NCBI GenBank assembly: GCA_022749755.1
Contig: CM040445.1
Location: forward strand, 15,769,182-15,833,181
Reading direction: 5' to 3'
From: Azadirachta indica
Taxonomy: Eukaryota > Streptophyta > Magnoliopsida > Sapindales > Meliaceae
DNA: 64,000 bases
In this document: piece after piece, positions 36,900 to 48,400 of the stretch
Layout: every line of letters starts with the position of its first letter
How positions within the stretch are numbered: position 1 is the first letter of the stretch
Notes under the pieces: generated by a model
Database searches by the model: none
Told to the model about the DNA's origin: nothing
What the model saw: only the letters and a program-made list of their open reading frames with translations
Translations under genes and position numbers: made by a program

Positions 36900-37450
36900 A
36901 TTAATTTGATCAAAAAGTTTAATTTTGGAAAAAAAAGTGATTTCTCTATCATTTTGAGGTAAATGTTAGGGTTTGAATAAATGTGGGGTCATACTAGAAG
37001 GAAAGTTAGAATTAGGGTTAACTTGGTCTAATTTATCTTCAATGTGACTAATTTGTTTGGAAATAGTGTGCAATATTTGACTTTGATAATTATTTTGGTT
37101 ATAAAACTTCTTAATATCCCTTAAATTGGAAGGCTCGGTATTCGATCTATTATCAGCTAATTTGAATGGCAATATTAGAATATGATTTCCTGAAATATTG
37201 AGATTGATAGATTTTAGAGGTGGATGTATCGATTAAATAATGTCATGATTTTTGGTTTCCCATTTTCTAAGATGACTAACATAAACGTCTAGACTGGATT
37301 TTCTAAAAAGATATTTTATGCGATTATTAAATGAATACATCTCAAACCATGTGAAAAATGGAATATTTATTTTTAACCTATTCATCTCATTATACCAAAC
37401 TGTCCTAATAATAACTTGTTGTTCTAAGTCAAAACTAGGCAAAAGCCATG
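36900..37450 (-). pseudogene. Pararetroviral structural-region remnant
   Basis: Two short open stretches, 37442-37233 and 37172-36966, contain FFTWFEMYSFNNRIKYLF, HLRKWETKNHDII and QILHTISKQISHIEDKLDQV, the last with coiled-coil character. The position between the movement-type tail and the zinc knuckle suggests the intermediate or capsid region. The function of these segments is not established. Confidence 0.55.
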
Positions 37451-37950
37451 TTTTCTTTTCCTTGTTTACTAATGAACCAAAATCTTGTCTAACAAAATTT
37501 TTATCTATTTCCCAATTTTCATTAATTATTTTATTAATAGTTTAAAAATTAGAAAAAGTTGGAGATTCTGGCGTATTTACTGGTTCAACTATTGGAGTAG
37601 TGTATTAGACAGAACTTTGAGTATCTAAACCTCTATCTGATTAGTTTGAGTTCTAGAAGTATTAGGAATAGAAAAGGATGTTCTAGCAACTTGAAAATCT
37701 AAATAACTAGTCGATGGTTTAGGTTATCGAAAATAATTGAACCTAAGAAGAATTTTCTCATCATTAGTTTCTACTACTTTAGGAATTTCCTTTTGGACTA
37801 AATTTCTAGGGATTTGGGGTTGATCTATTTGTTTTCTGGAATACTAATTTCATCCCATTTGAGTAGTTTTGAAGTAAAAGAATCTATTAGGGTATTTTGA
37901 TCTTCTGTTTAAATATTAAGAATGAATGTTTCTCCCTGATTGTCATGTAA

Positions 37951-40097
37951 CAAACATTTAGGGTTAAATTAGAAAGTAATGTACTTAAAATAAATTCGAT
38001 AAAGTAACATGTGTCCTTACCTATATAATTGAAATTGAATTATGAATATGAATATTAAGTACACGAGTATTTATTATAGTTGGATCATGTAGACTTATAC
38101 TTGATTACTTATAAAGTTTTAATAAAAAATTATTAAAAATAGTTTCAATCAAATAAATATTTTTATTTTTATTGTTTTCAAAAATTATATCAAATATATT
38201 TTTATAATTTTTTAATTTGAAAAATAAAATTTAAATATTATATTAAATATATTTCTAAATACTAAAAATATTAAAATACAAATTATATTTTTGAATTGTA
38301 TGAAATTTATTTTAAACTAGTTTTCACATGGCGAGCCAAATTGGTCCTTAATTTCTATGGTCAAGAAGTAGTATTTGCCTATTTCGTCAAATGTTAGAAA
38401 GTGTTATTATTTTCTCAAAAGTCAAAAAGTATATTCTAATATCCTACAGAAACTCAATAGCATTATTTTTTTATTTCAATATCTTAAAATTCTTTTCATT
38501 TTAGCTCTAAAATAATATATATATACATATATGTGGTAGAAAATAATGAAAACTAGCTCCAATTTTCAATAAGATGCTTCTTAATTAATAAAATTAAGCT
38601 ACCAAATTAAATTTATTACATTACAAAAAATACTGTAATAAATTAAATAATGAATAATATATACTATTCCATTTTATTACATTCTTAATTATATTATAAG
38701 TTAGTAAAATACCTACTTATTTCATTATTCATTATTTATTACTACTTAGTTCTTAATTTCTTGCAATTTCTGTTTGCTATATTAGTTACTTCTATTAATG
38801 TCAATTACTTGGGGCAAGACACAAAGAAACCATGTTGATAATGAGGAAATTAAAATTATATTTGCTAATCATTTAAAATTATGTATGAATATAACATCAA
38901 ATTAAAAAATAATTATCAAACGTTTGAGAATTAGTTAATAATTGTTATATTTTAATAAATAAAAATAAAAAATTCATAACGAATAAAATTTTTTAAAATC
39001 TAAGTTTTGTGGTTAACAAAATAAAAATATAGTGAATAACAAAACACGATGCATAATAAATAAATTTTTTAAAAAATTTCACTCATACCACTCCAAGCAC
39101 AAATTAACTAGATAAGAGAAATTCACTTTGATTCAATTTCGTCTTTCTTTTAATTTTTGTCCATTTTATTTATCAATTCCCAATTACACCAAATTACTAT
39201 AAAAGACAAATTTCTAAGAATTATCCTTTAACAATTTTTTATTTATTTTTATATTTTAATGTATAAATTACATTGTGATTAAATAAGACTACGTTAACTT
39301 GATTATTAGTGACAAACACAAATATTAATCGAAGATCTAATTATAAAGATACCAATAGTAAAAAGATACTAAAAAGTAAATTAGGTAGTTATGGTTTTCA
39401 CCTGGAAGCTATATCTATCTGTGCAAGAAATTGTAATATTTTTCTTATTTAGATTGACAAATTAATAGAATATTATTTTCAATTTTTTCTTTATTTTACA
39501 CCAACATGTTTAAATATAATTTCAATATAAATTTACTCTAATATTTCAATATAATTTGTATATTTAATGAGAAGAAAGTAAATTTTATCAAATACAAAAA
39601 AAAATTGTGAAGATAAATCTTACTAAAAATAAAAATTTATAGATTTAAATTAAAAACATAAATTTTTGAAGTAAAAGTTCTTATATATTTTTTTGACACA
39701 ATGTGATATGAGTGAGATAAAATTTTCATGAAATAATTCTTCAAAATATGAAAATATATAACAAAAGATTTAAAAAAAAATTGAAAAATATCTAAAAAAA
39801 CTTTTGTTTATTTAAAAACTTAAAATTAGTATAGAAATTAAGACATAATAATAATCTTGATACTAAATAAATAATGATTTATATTTCATTTGAAAAAAGT
39901 TAAAAAGAAAATTTAGGTGTGTATTCAAGAACGAGTTATATAGATGCAAAATATTTTAGAGAATTAGTTGAAATTAGAAATTGTACAACAACTAAATTTA
40001 GGCAAAACATTAAAGTATAAATAATTTTTGAGTTCTATAAATCGAGTTAGCACAAAATTTTTCTCACCTTTATTGGTAGGTAGTTGAAAGTGAGTTA
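37951..40097. other. AT-rich spacer, no gene seen
   Basis: The composition is very AT-rich with dense stops in all frames. There are only simple A/T tracts and a short (AT)n run near 38518. Nothing coding was recognised. Confidence 0.5.
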
Positions 40098-40520
40098 AGT
40101 AATGTTTGGTACAGATTTTTAAATAAAACTTTTTAGAGTAGATTTTTTAGTTATAAAACTTTTATAAATAAAATTTTTAACAAAAATTTATTAAATGTTT
40201 GGTTGTTAAAATTAACTTTTATAAAAGTTTGAGTAATTACTTTAATAGATAAATTTTTAATATTTTAGTTTAAAGAAATAATATAAAATTTTAAAAATAA
40301 AGTAAGGATATGTTATACAATTTCATCATTTAAAAAAATGGAAAAACTCTATTGTCAAGGCCTCAAAATTTAAGCTTCTTTCAATATAATAAAAACAACG
40401 TTTTTAATTTCCCAAAGTTTTGTTCTAATACCAATCAAATAATATATAAAAATTTAATAAGACTTCTATTATTTGAAAAAAATGTTTTTTAATTAATAAA
40501 AAAGTTGAACCAATCGAGCA
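40098..40520 (+). mobile_element. Tourist-like MITE, copy B (degenerate)
   Basis: It matches copy A in the same orientation along its whole length: start AGTAATGTTTGGTAC after TTA (40095-40097), then AAAACTTTTATAAATA, GTAATTACTTTAATAGATAA, CAATATAATAAAAACAACG and a decayed right end. Divergence is greater than between copies A and D. Confidence 0.7.
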
Positions 40521-40660
40521 ATTGATAGAATAAATAGCAAAATGGAGACTAAAATATTATAATTAAATAATTATGTCATTATGTCATTAATTTATCAAAT
40601 TTTAAGGATCAAAATATTATTATGAAAACCTTAAATTTTACTTTTTATTTAATAAATAAA

Positions 40661-42388
40661 GGGAAAATGATGTATTCTCCCCTAATATTTAGTCTAATAA
40701 GTAAATACGCCTCTAATATTTGTGAAAATACAAATATCCCAGACGTTTAGATAAATAGGTAAATATCCCCTTAACCTTTATTTTCGTTAGTTGACCAGTA
40801 AGTTTATTATCATTTACATTCCTAATGTTTTTTATATAATAATAATATGATATATATGTTATTTAATTATAACATTTTACTCCCTATTTTAATATTTTTC
40901 AGAATGTAATTTTTTTAAATATAACAATTTAGTTCATATTTAATTTCTTTTCACAATATACTCAAAAGTAAATACATTTTTAATTTGTTATTTCAATAAA
41001 AAATTTGAAAAAGAAAATATTATTAAAAAAATTAAATAATGAGTTAGATTAAATTCATGTTAAAATATTTATATCTTTTTTTCTTTTTTCTATAATAAAT
41101 TTGATATTTAATTGTTAAAAGGATTTTGAAACATATTTTAACATTTTATTCTTATATTAATATTTTTATTTAAAAGATTATATTAAATTCAATATCTTTC
41201 TTGAAAAAAATTATGAAAATATAAATAAAAAAGTAAAAAAAAAAATTTAGTATATCATTTGTTAATAGAATTAGTAATTAGATATATTTTATATTCTTAT
41301 TAACCAATATAATTTAATTTTAATTAAAAAATAGAAAAAGAAGAAATTTTTGATTATTTTTATTTGTAATATATATATGTATTTATTGTTTACATTTTTT
41401 TTTTATTTTCATATATTTTTAATATTTTTCACAATACATTCAAGAATAAATAAATTTTTTTAATTTGTTATTTTAATAAAAAATTTTAAAAAATACAATT
41501 ATTAAAAAAATTTAAATAATGAGATAAGTCACACTCATATGTTAAAATATTTTTAATCCTTTACTTTCACTTTTATAATAAAAATATTTAATTATTAAAA
41601 AATTTAATTGAAATATTTTTTAATGTTTTATTTTTATATGTAATATATTTTTTAAAAAATTATATTAAATTTATTATTTTTTTAAAAAAAATATAAAAAA
41701 AATATAAATAATAAATACATGTTATATATATATATATATTACAAATAAAAATAATCAAAATTTTCTTCTTTTTCTACTTTTTTAATTAAAATTAAATTAT
41801 ATTGGTTAATAAGAATGTAAAAATATATCTAATTATTAATTCTATTAACAAATGATACTAAATTTTTTTTTAACTTTTTATTTATATTTTCATAATTTTT
41901 TTAAGAAAATATAATAAATTTAATATAGTTTTTTAAATAAAAATATTATTATAAGAATAAAACGTTAAAATATATTTTAAATTTTTTTTAACAATTAAAT
42001 ATCAAATTTATTAAAAAAAGATTATAAATATTTTAATATAAATTTAATGTAACTTATTGGTTAAATTTTTTAATAATATTTTATTTTTTAAATTTTCTAT
42101 TGAAATAAAAAATTAAAAATATATGTAGTTTTGAATATACTATAAAAAAAATTAAATATATGACTAAATTATTATAGTTAAAAAATTTTTATAAAAAAAT
42201 ATTAAAATAAAGATTTAAATGTATAAAAATTATTATATAAAAGATTAAAAATACAAATAATAATAAATTAGTTAATTAATATATAAAAATTAAAATTAAA
42301 ATATCTATCTATTTATCTAAATTTTAAAGAATATATATCTTTTCTCCGATATTAAAAAATACTTGGGAGGTAATATGTCATTTTCTCG
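40661..42388. mobile_element. Fold-back DNA element with ~700-bp inverted arms
   Basis: The left arm (40661 to about 41395) begins GGGAAAATGATGTATTCTCC. The right arm (about 41720-42388) ends TAATATGTCATTTTCTCG and is its reverse complement over nearly its whole length. Between them, about 41428-41730 is a direct, diverged third copy of the inner left arm (about 40948-41240). The flanks are TAAATAAA at 40653-40660 and 42389-42396, an 8-bp candidate target duplication, though AT-richness weakens it. There is no coding capacity. Transcription across it would give a long double-stranded RNA hairpin. Confidence 0.85.
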
Positions 42389-42557
42389 TAAATAAATTCA
42401 CTTAAGTCGGCAAGCAGAAAACCGTTTTTTCAGCACACATTAATTAATTAATTAAATCCTGGCGGGCCGCCATTCCGGACCGTCGTCGCCATTCAATCTG
42501 CCGACATTTTATTGAATGCGCGACTCAACTCAGCCCATCCCGACCCGACACACCGGA

Positions 42558-42568
42558 CCACGTGTCAC
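42558..42568 (+). promoter_or_regulatory. G-box/ABRE-like element 1
   Basis: CCACGTGTCAC contains the CACGTG G-box with a GTC flank, as in abscisic-acid response elements. An identical 11-mer occurs at 42754-42764. Confidence 0.55.
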
Positions 42569-42753
42569 CTTCCATAGGCCGATAACCGAAACGGCATGTC
42601 GTTTTCAAAGCCAAGCGTCACAACTCAAAAAGTTTCCAAACCTAAGAGAGCTGTTGTATTAAAAAAAAAAAAAAAAAAAAAGAAGAGAGCTGTCAACCTA
42701 CAAGGGATGCCACCCTGACAACGTAGTGGGCCCGATAGAATATAATATATGCG

Positions 42754-42764
42754 CCACGTGTCAC
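42754..42764 (+). promoter_or_regulatory. G-box/ABRE-like element 2
   Basis: This is the second copy of CCACGTGTCAC, 196 bp from the first. bZIP and bHLH factors bind such sites. Two identical copies in a ~300-bp promoter block are unlikely to be chance. Confidence 0.55.
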
Positions 42765-43736
42765 TTTTTAAGAAAGATTCAGAATCTACTGTTCCTCGCG
42801 AACTCTAGACCGTTGCCCCAAATCAGAATCTCTTTCCCAATTTTATTTATTTCTGAAAAGTTAAATAGTATATAAATAATTATTAATTTTATTTTATTTT
42901 TCCATTTTCTCGATTTCGAATATTTGAATTCCGAGAGACTTTGCTTCGATTCTTGTTTGCTTGATAAATAAGTTTTTCTTCTAGATATCACTTCATTTTT
43001 CTAGATCAACCAAACTCTAGGGTTACCTTTGATTCCATCGATCTCTCTGTCTCTTTCCCTTGTTCATACTGTAAGTCTCGTTTCTTTTTACTCTGTTGTT
43101 TCTCTTATTAATCGATTGCTTATAAATCAATGCCTTTTTCACCGGATTACTGAAGAGTAATGCAGTTGAATGGTTGTGTGAGTCACAGTTGAGTCTGAGT
43201 GCTGTCCAATTTATGCAAAGAATTTGTATAGTTCTAGAATTTTTTTAACTAATCTTGAGGCATTAATTATGTTTGTTTTCATTTGAAGTATGTGAAATAT
43301 GATCAGAGTATGATGGTTTAGTAGCATGCACTAAATGGGAAATAACTTTTGTTTGTTTGTTCTTCCCTTTTGAAGCCTGCTTTCCCAGGATACTTGGTTT
43401 CAACTTTGTTCCTGCTCAAGGTTGGGAACTTATAGTTTACTTGTGTGGAGATTGTTAAGGGTTTATATAGATATTGAATGTAATGGCAAGTGAAGTTAAG
43501 TGGATGTTGAGAAGGGTATAGTTATGGGTTTGAGAAAGGGATTTTCCAGAGTGGAATGTTTATTTCTTGATATGTTAGCTCTAACCGTCTAAGATTATAT
43601 GTTGGATGGTTCTGTACAGGAGATGACATGTACTTAGGTTAAGATACCTATCAAGGTGAAGTTCTTTCATTTGGTGGTTTGCTTTCATTTTGGTTTGTAA
43701 TCGTGTTTGTAGAATGCGAGAAGATTTAATTTGAAA

Positions 43737-45402
43737 ATGGAAGATGAGAGAGAAATACACATGTGGCGACCTGGTTGGAACAATGGGAGCCCAACTGAAA
43801 TGACAGAGTCTCATCTCTTTATTGCCTCTTGCTTTGTGGCTGCTCTAATTGGTATTCTGACTATCGCTTACACAGCCTTCCAATGGAGGAGAAACATTAA
43901 TTTAAGTTGGACGAGAGCCATAGCCAGGTCAAAGAAGAACCCGAAGGCAAGGCACAAGGTTCCTGTGGCTCCACATACTTGGGCTCTAGAATCTGTATCC
44001 CGTGGGAAGAACTTAAATTGTTGTGTTTGCTTAAAGTCCATGTCCCCTTCTCAAACCCTTGGGCCAATTGTTGCTTCAGACACTTTTATTCACTGCTGTA
44101 GCATTTGTGGTGCAGCAGCTCATTTGGGTTGCTCTTCAAGTGCACACAAGGATTGCAAGTGTGTGTCTATGATTGGTTTTGAGAATGTGATGCACCAGTG
44201 GGCTGTTCGGTGGACAGAGGCCACTGATCAACCTAATGAAACTTCCTTCTGTAGTTATTGTGAAGAGCCATGTAGTGGGTCTTTTCTCGGTGGATCCCCC
44301 ATATGGTGTTGCTTGTGGTGCCAACGACTTGTCCATGTTGATTGCCACAGTAACATGTCTAATGAAACGGGTGATATTTGTGATTTGGGCTCATTTAGAA
44401 GGTTAATTTTGTCACCACTCTATGTTAAGGAATTGACCCATATGTCGGCAGGTGGATTTCTAAGCTCAATCACACATGGGGCAAATGAGATAGCTTCTCA
44501 AGTACGTGCAAGCATTAGGAGTCAGAGTAAGAAATACAAGCATGGTAATGAACCCTCTGTTGACACTGTTGATAGTGGTAGTACCTGTGACACATCTACA
44601 GAAAGCACGGCTGATGCTCATAAAACAATACATAGTTCTAATGGAGTGGAGGAAAACTGTAATGGTAGTGTCACTGTGGGGGATCCACACCAAGGAGGTG
44701 AGGTGGATAAGAAAATGGAATCAAAGCCTAGTTTGAAAAGAAGTGGGTCAGTTAATCAGAAGGACGAGTCTCAAATATTAAGCTTGAAACAGAAATATGA
44801 GTTGATTGATTTGCCTCCAGATGCAAGGCCCTTGTTAGTTTTCATCAATAAGAAGAGTGGGGCCCAACGTGGAGACTCCCTCAAGCAACGGTTGAACCTT
44901 CTTTTGAATCCTGTCCAGGTTTTGTTCTATCCAACATTAGACCTTTCTATATGTTTCTTATTATTTTTAACGTACTTTCATCTGTGATGTGGAGTCATTT
45001 TCTTTTTAATCTTTTGTGGATAACTGAATAGCTTCTCTATTATGAATAACCTTCTTTTAAACAATATCCAGAATGTTACTTCCAAGTTGCCATAATTTTA
45101 ACCCATGCTTCATCACCGTTGATAAGGGACAATACAAGGTTTTTGCCTTGCTGTTTAGATTTCCTTTAGTGAGCAGAATTAGCCTATTGCAGACTTTCGG
45201 GATATTTTTTCAAGAAGTGTTGAAGGGCCTTTTGAGTGGCTGGTGTGTTTCCTTGGTATCTTGCACTTAATTTTTTTTTTCATGAAACAGCTTCATGCAA
45301 GGTTCTTATCTGGCATCAATGTCATGGTTGTTGATCCATGTAGTATGGTTCACATTGGACAAGAAGTGCGGAGATAATTTATTCTTCTTTTGCATGCAGA
45401 TG

Positions 45403-45446
<44 letters not shown>

Positions 45447-48400
45447 ACATATACATATATTAAATATATATATATACACATATAAATATACATATACATA
45501 TGCATATATTACATATATATATATATATATATGCATGTAGGATCTTTCAACTTACCAGTTTTTACTTAAATTGAGACAAAAATTTTCATCCATTAATCTC
45601 ATACAATCCTATTATTGATAACTGTGATCAACGGGTAGTATTAAATGTTGCTGACACATCAACCATCCCTGCCATTGAGTTGCATGTTATCAATAGCTCA
45701 GCAAGGGCCACAATTAAGTGGTTGAGTTAGAAATGTTATCTGATGCTTTTATTTTTTTCCTGTTTGACCTATCACTTAACTTTATTTTGTTTTATTTTAA
45801 TTTTTTGAAAAGACAGAGAGAGAGATTCTTTTTCTCAGTAAAAAGAAACCATCAGTTCTCTGTCTTCTCTCTCTCTCGATTCCATAATTTTGTTTTTCCA
45901 TAGTTAAACCTTAACCATTCCTCCTAATTTCGCTTTAGCTTTGAAATTTTATGCTGACATTGACTCAAAACCTCAATTAAGCCCTTTCATCTCCAACTCA
46001 GAATTTTGCATCAAAAATGGAATTAGTTGGCTTTTAGACTTTCTTTAGATCAACCATTTAATTTCCAAAAGCGTGATTCACCTAATCATAATTAAGGTAA
46101 TCAAAATTGCAAATATAATGTTATGTTAACATCAACTTCTCTGGTTACAAAACACAAATCCAGCTTATTTTGCTGCTATCCGCTTTTATGCTCCACCACC
46201 ACCACCACCACCGCCGCCGCCACTGTTCGTCTTCAATCTGCATCTTCCAAAAGCTATAGTTTGCACCATCAAACTTTTCAATTTTCACGTTCCCTTCATC
46301 TCCAACCATTGCTCACACTCGAATCTGGCTTCCTCTGGATTGTTTGACTATTCCTGCAAACCACTGTGTATTTTGTTGATGAACTAGTAAACTTTCACTG
46401 TTCACCCGTTTTACTGTTCATGTATACCACTGTTCAAATATATCTCTGTTCACTTGAACAATATATGCAGAAAATTGACAAAACTTAATTTGTCACCCCT
46501 AGTGTTTTGATACTAGTTGTTGGGAAAAAATTGGAATAAGAATTTAGGAATTTTTTCGATAAACCATATTAGCTGGAAAGTGAAAATGAAAAAAGGAAAA
46601 AATAAAACACACACAAATTTACACGGTTCGGAGCAAATTGCCTACGTTAATAGGCTACTGCAGATTTTTACTAATGAAATATTTTACAAGTGTTTACAAA
46701 TACTCAAACTCACAACCTAAATCCCAATTACACCTAAGAAGTTTTCTCACAACAGAAAATTTTATCACAAGGTTCCTAAACTTTTCTCTCAAAAAACTCT
46801 TCAATTGAGTTTTTTTTTCTCTTTTAATTGGGATGATCTCCCATTTATTTGGATGGGGTACAATGAGGAGAGCCTTCTCTAATTTATTGGAAAGGCTTTG
46901 CTTCTTAAGTCTAATTTTGATGCAAAGTTAGGCTACCTACCTTAATAAATGTAAGCAAAGTATGCTACCAAATGTTTAAGTTTTGGCCTCCCATCATTCT
47001 TGAATGCACTCCAAAAAGGACTAACAATAGTCCATCTCAGCTTTCATGTAAGACTCCCACTTGATCGAATCTTCCACTTGCATAGCCTCATTATAACATT
47101 CTGGTTCTCCACTGTTAGTCGGCAACAAATAGTGTAAAGAAAGCGAATAGCACTGGATTGGTGTAGGAATTTTGGAGAAACGCCTCGATCTTGGTGTGCT
47201 TGGTTCTTCTTGTATTGATATAAGACTAGTATGAACATCGTTTCCAAAAATCCACTCAAGACTAGTATGAACATCATTTCCAAAAATCTTCTCGAACTCA
47301 GCAAATTCCTTTGTTTCCACAACTGAACTAGAGCTGCTTGATTCTGCAGCCAACCTGTCTTTGGACATCACACTCTCATTGAATATGACATCTCTACTTC
47401 TGATGATCTTTCAACTTTCATAATTCCAAAATCGGTAACCAAACTCATCACTACCATATCCGACAATACACATTTCTTGGACTTCGAATCAATTTACTTC
47501 TTTCAACAAAATCAATGTGCACATAAGAGATACAACCAAATACTTTTGAGTGTGAAAAGTTTACCTCTTTTCCGCTCTAAACTTCCTTTGGTAATATACT
47601 ATTCAAAGGTATTAAGGGCCCACGGTTGATCTAATAAGCTATGGTGTTGATGGTTTCAACCTAGAACATCTGGGGTGAGCCAGCATATCTCCTCATACTC
47701 TGGCACGTTCATTTAGAGTTCTGTTCATGTGCTCCGCTACACCATTTTGTCGTGGTGTCAAGGGAACTGTTTTCTCCATATTGATTTCGTTGTTTGTGAA
47801 AAAATCTCTAAATCTACTGTCTTTGTACTCTCCTCCATTATCAGACTTCAATTGCTTGACTTTCAATCCAGTTTCATTTTCTACGATGGCTTTCCATTTT
47901 TTGAATGTGTCAAATACTATCTGTACCAAAAAAAAAAGCTATATAAACCTCTCTGAAGAAAGAAAGCAGAGGGCATGAAGGGTGAAGATTGGGCTCTTAT
48001 CGACATACAAGCCCTTAGAGTTATTCGATTGAAATTTCTGTAATGCTGGTTTTACTATAGCAATGGAAAAGACAACAGTGAGTCTTATAGCGGCTCTTTC
48101 CAATATGTACGAGAAGTCTTTAGCCTTAGATAAGTCTTCAAGTGGAAGATTGTTAGTATTTTTTTGTGTGTATTCAAGAATGGTGGGAGGCCAAAACTTA
48201 AATATTTGATAGCATAGTTTGTTTAACAGCATAGTTTGTTTAACATTTGTTAAGATAGGTAATCTAATTTTTCTCGCCAAATTAGACCTAAAGAGGCAAA
48301 ACTTCTCCTGTAAATTGGAGAAGGCTCTTCTTATTGTAAGCCATCCAAGCGAATGGGAGATCATCTCAATTGAAAGAAAAATAAAAAAACCTCAATTAAA

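Larger units (their letters stand above)
31480..37950 (-). mobile_element. Degenerate endogenous pararetrovirus (Caulimoviridae-like)
   Basis: About 6.4 kb on the minus strand reads, from high to low coordinates, like the polyprotein of an integrated plant pararetrovirus: a tail of a movement-protein-like region (about 37950-37650), a capsid-type region (37450-36000), a zinc knuckle (35796-35755), an aspartic protease (about 35080), reverse transcriptase (34430-33600) and RNase H (33520-33050). Stops and frameshifts occur every few dozen codons, so it is dead. No LTRs flank it, as expected of a pararetrovirus rather than a Ty3 element. The RT segment has the RFLGSLN and YIDDV signatures in a caulimovirid-like context. 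Genus is not assigned and both ends are approximate. Confidence 0.8.
42389..43736 (+). promoter_or_regulatory. DGK promoter and 5' UTR region
   Basis: A less AT-rich block (42460-42780) precedes a probable non-coding first exon ending at 43070 (ACT|GTAAGTCTCG). Possible acceptors ahead of the coding exon end at 43619 (TGTACAG) and 43712 (TTTGTAG). A 22-A run (42660-42681) interrupts the promoter. CTAGGGTT near 43016 is a telo-box-like motif on the opposite strand. Confidence 0.6.

Noticed and set aside
43731..43736. Start of DGK six bases upstream of the chosen ATG
   Set aside because: The codon there is TTG, not ATG. The first ATG in frame is at 43737.
45295..45540. Open frames on both strands around 45.3-45.5 kb
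   Set aside because: They run through an (AC)n/(AT)n microsatellite, giving His-Thr and Cys-Val runs on opposite strands, inside a DGK intron.
47939..48364. 141-codon minus-strand frame
   Set aside because: It spans the border of the inverted LTR-like repeat and the copia remnant. The sequence matches no conserved copia domain.
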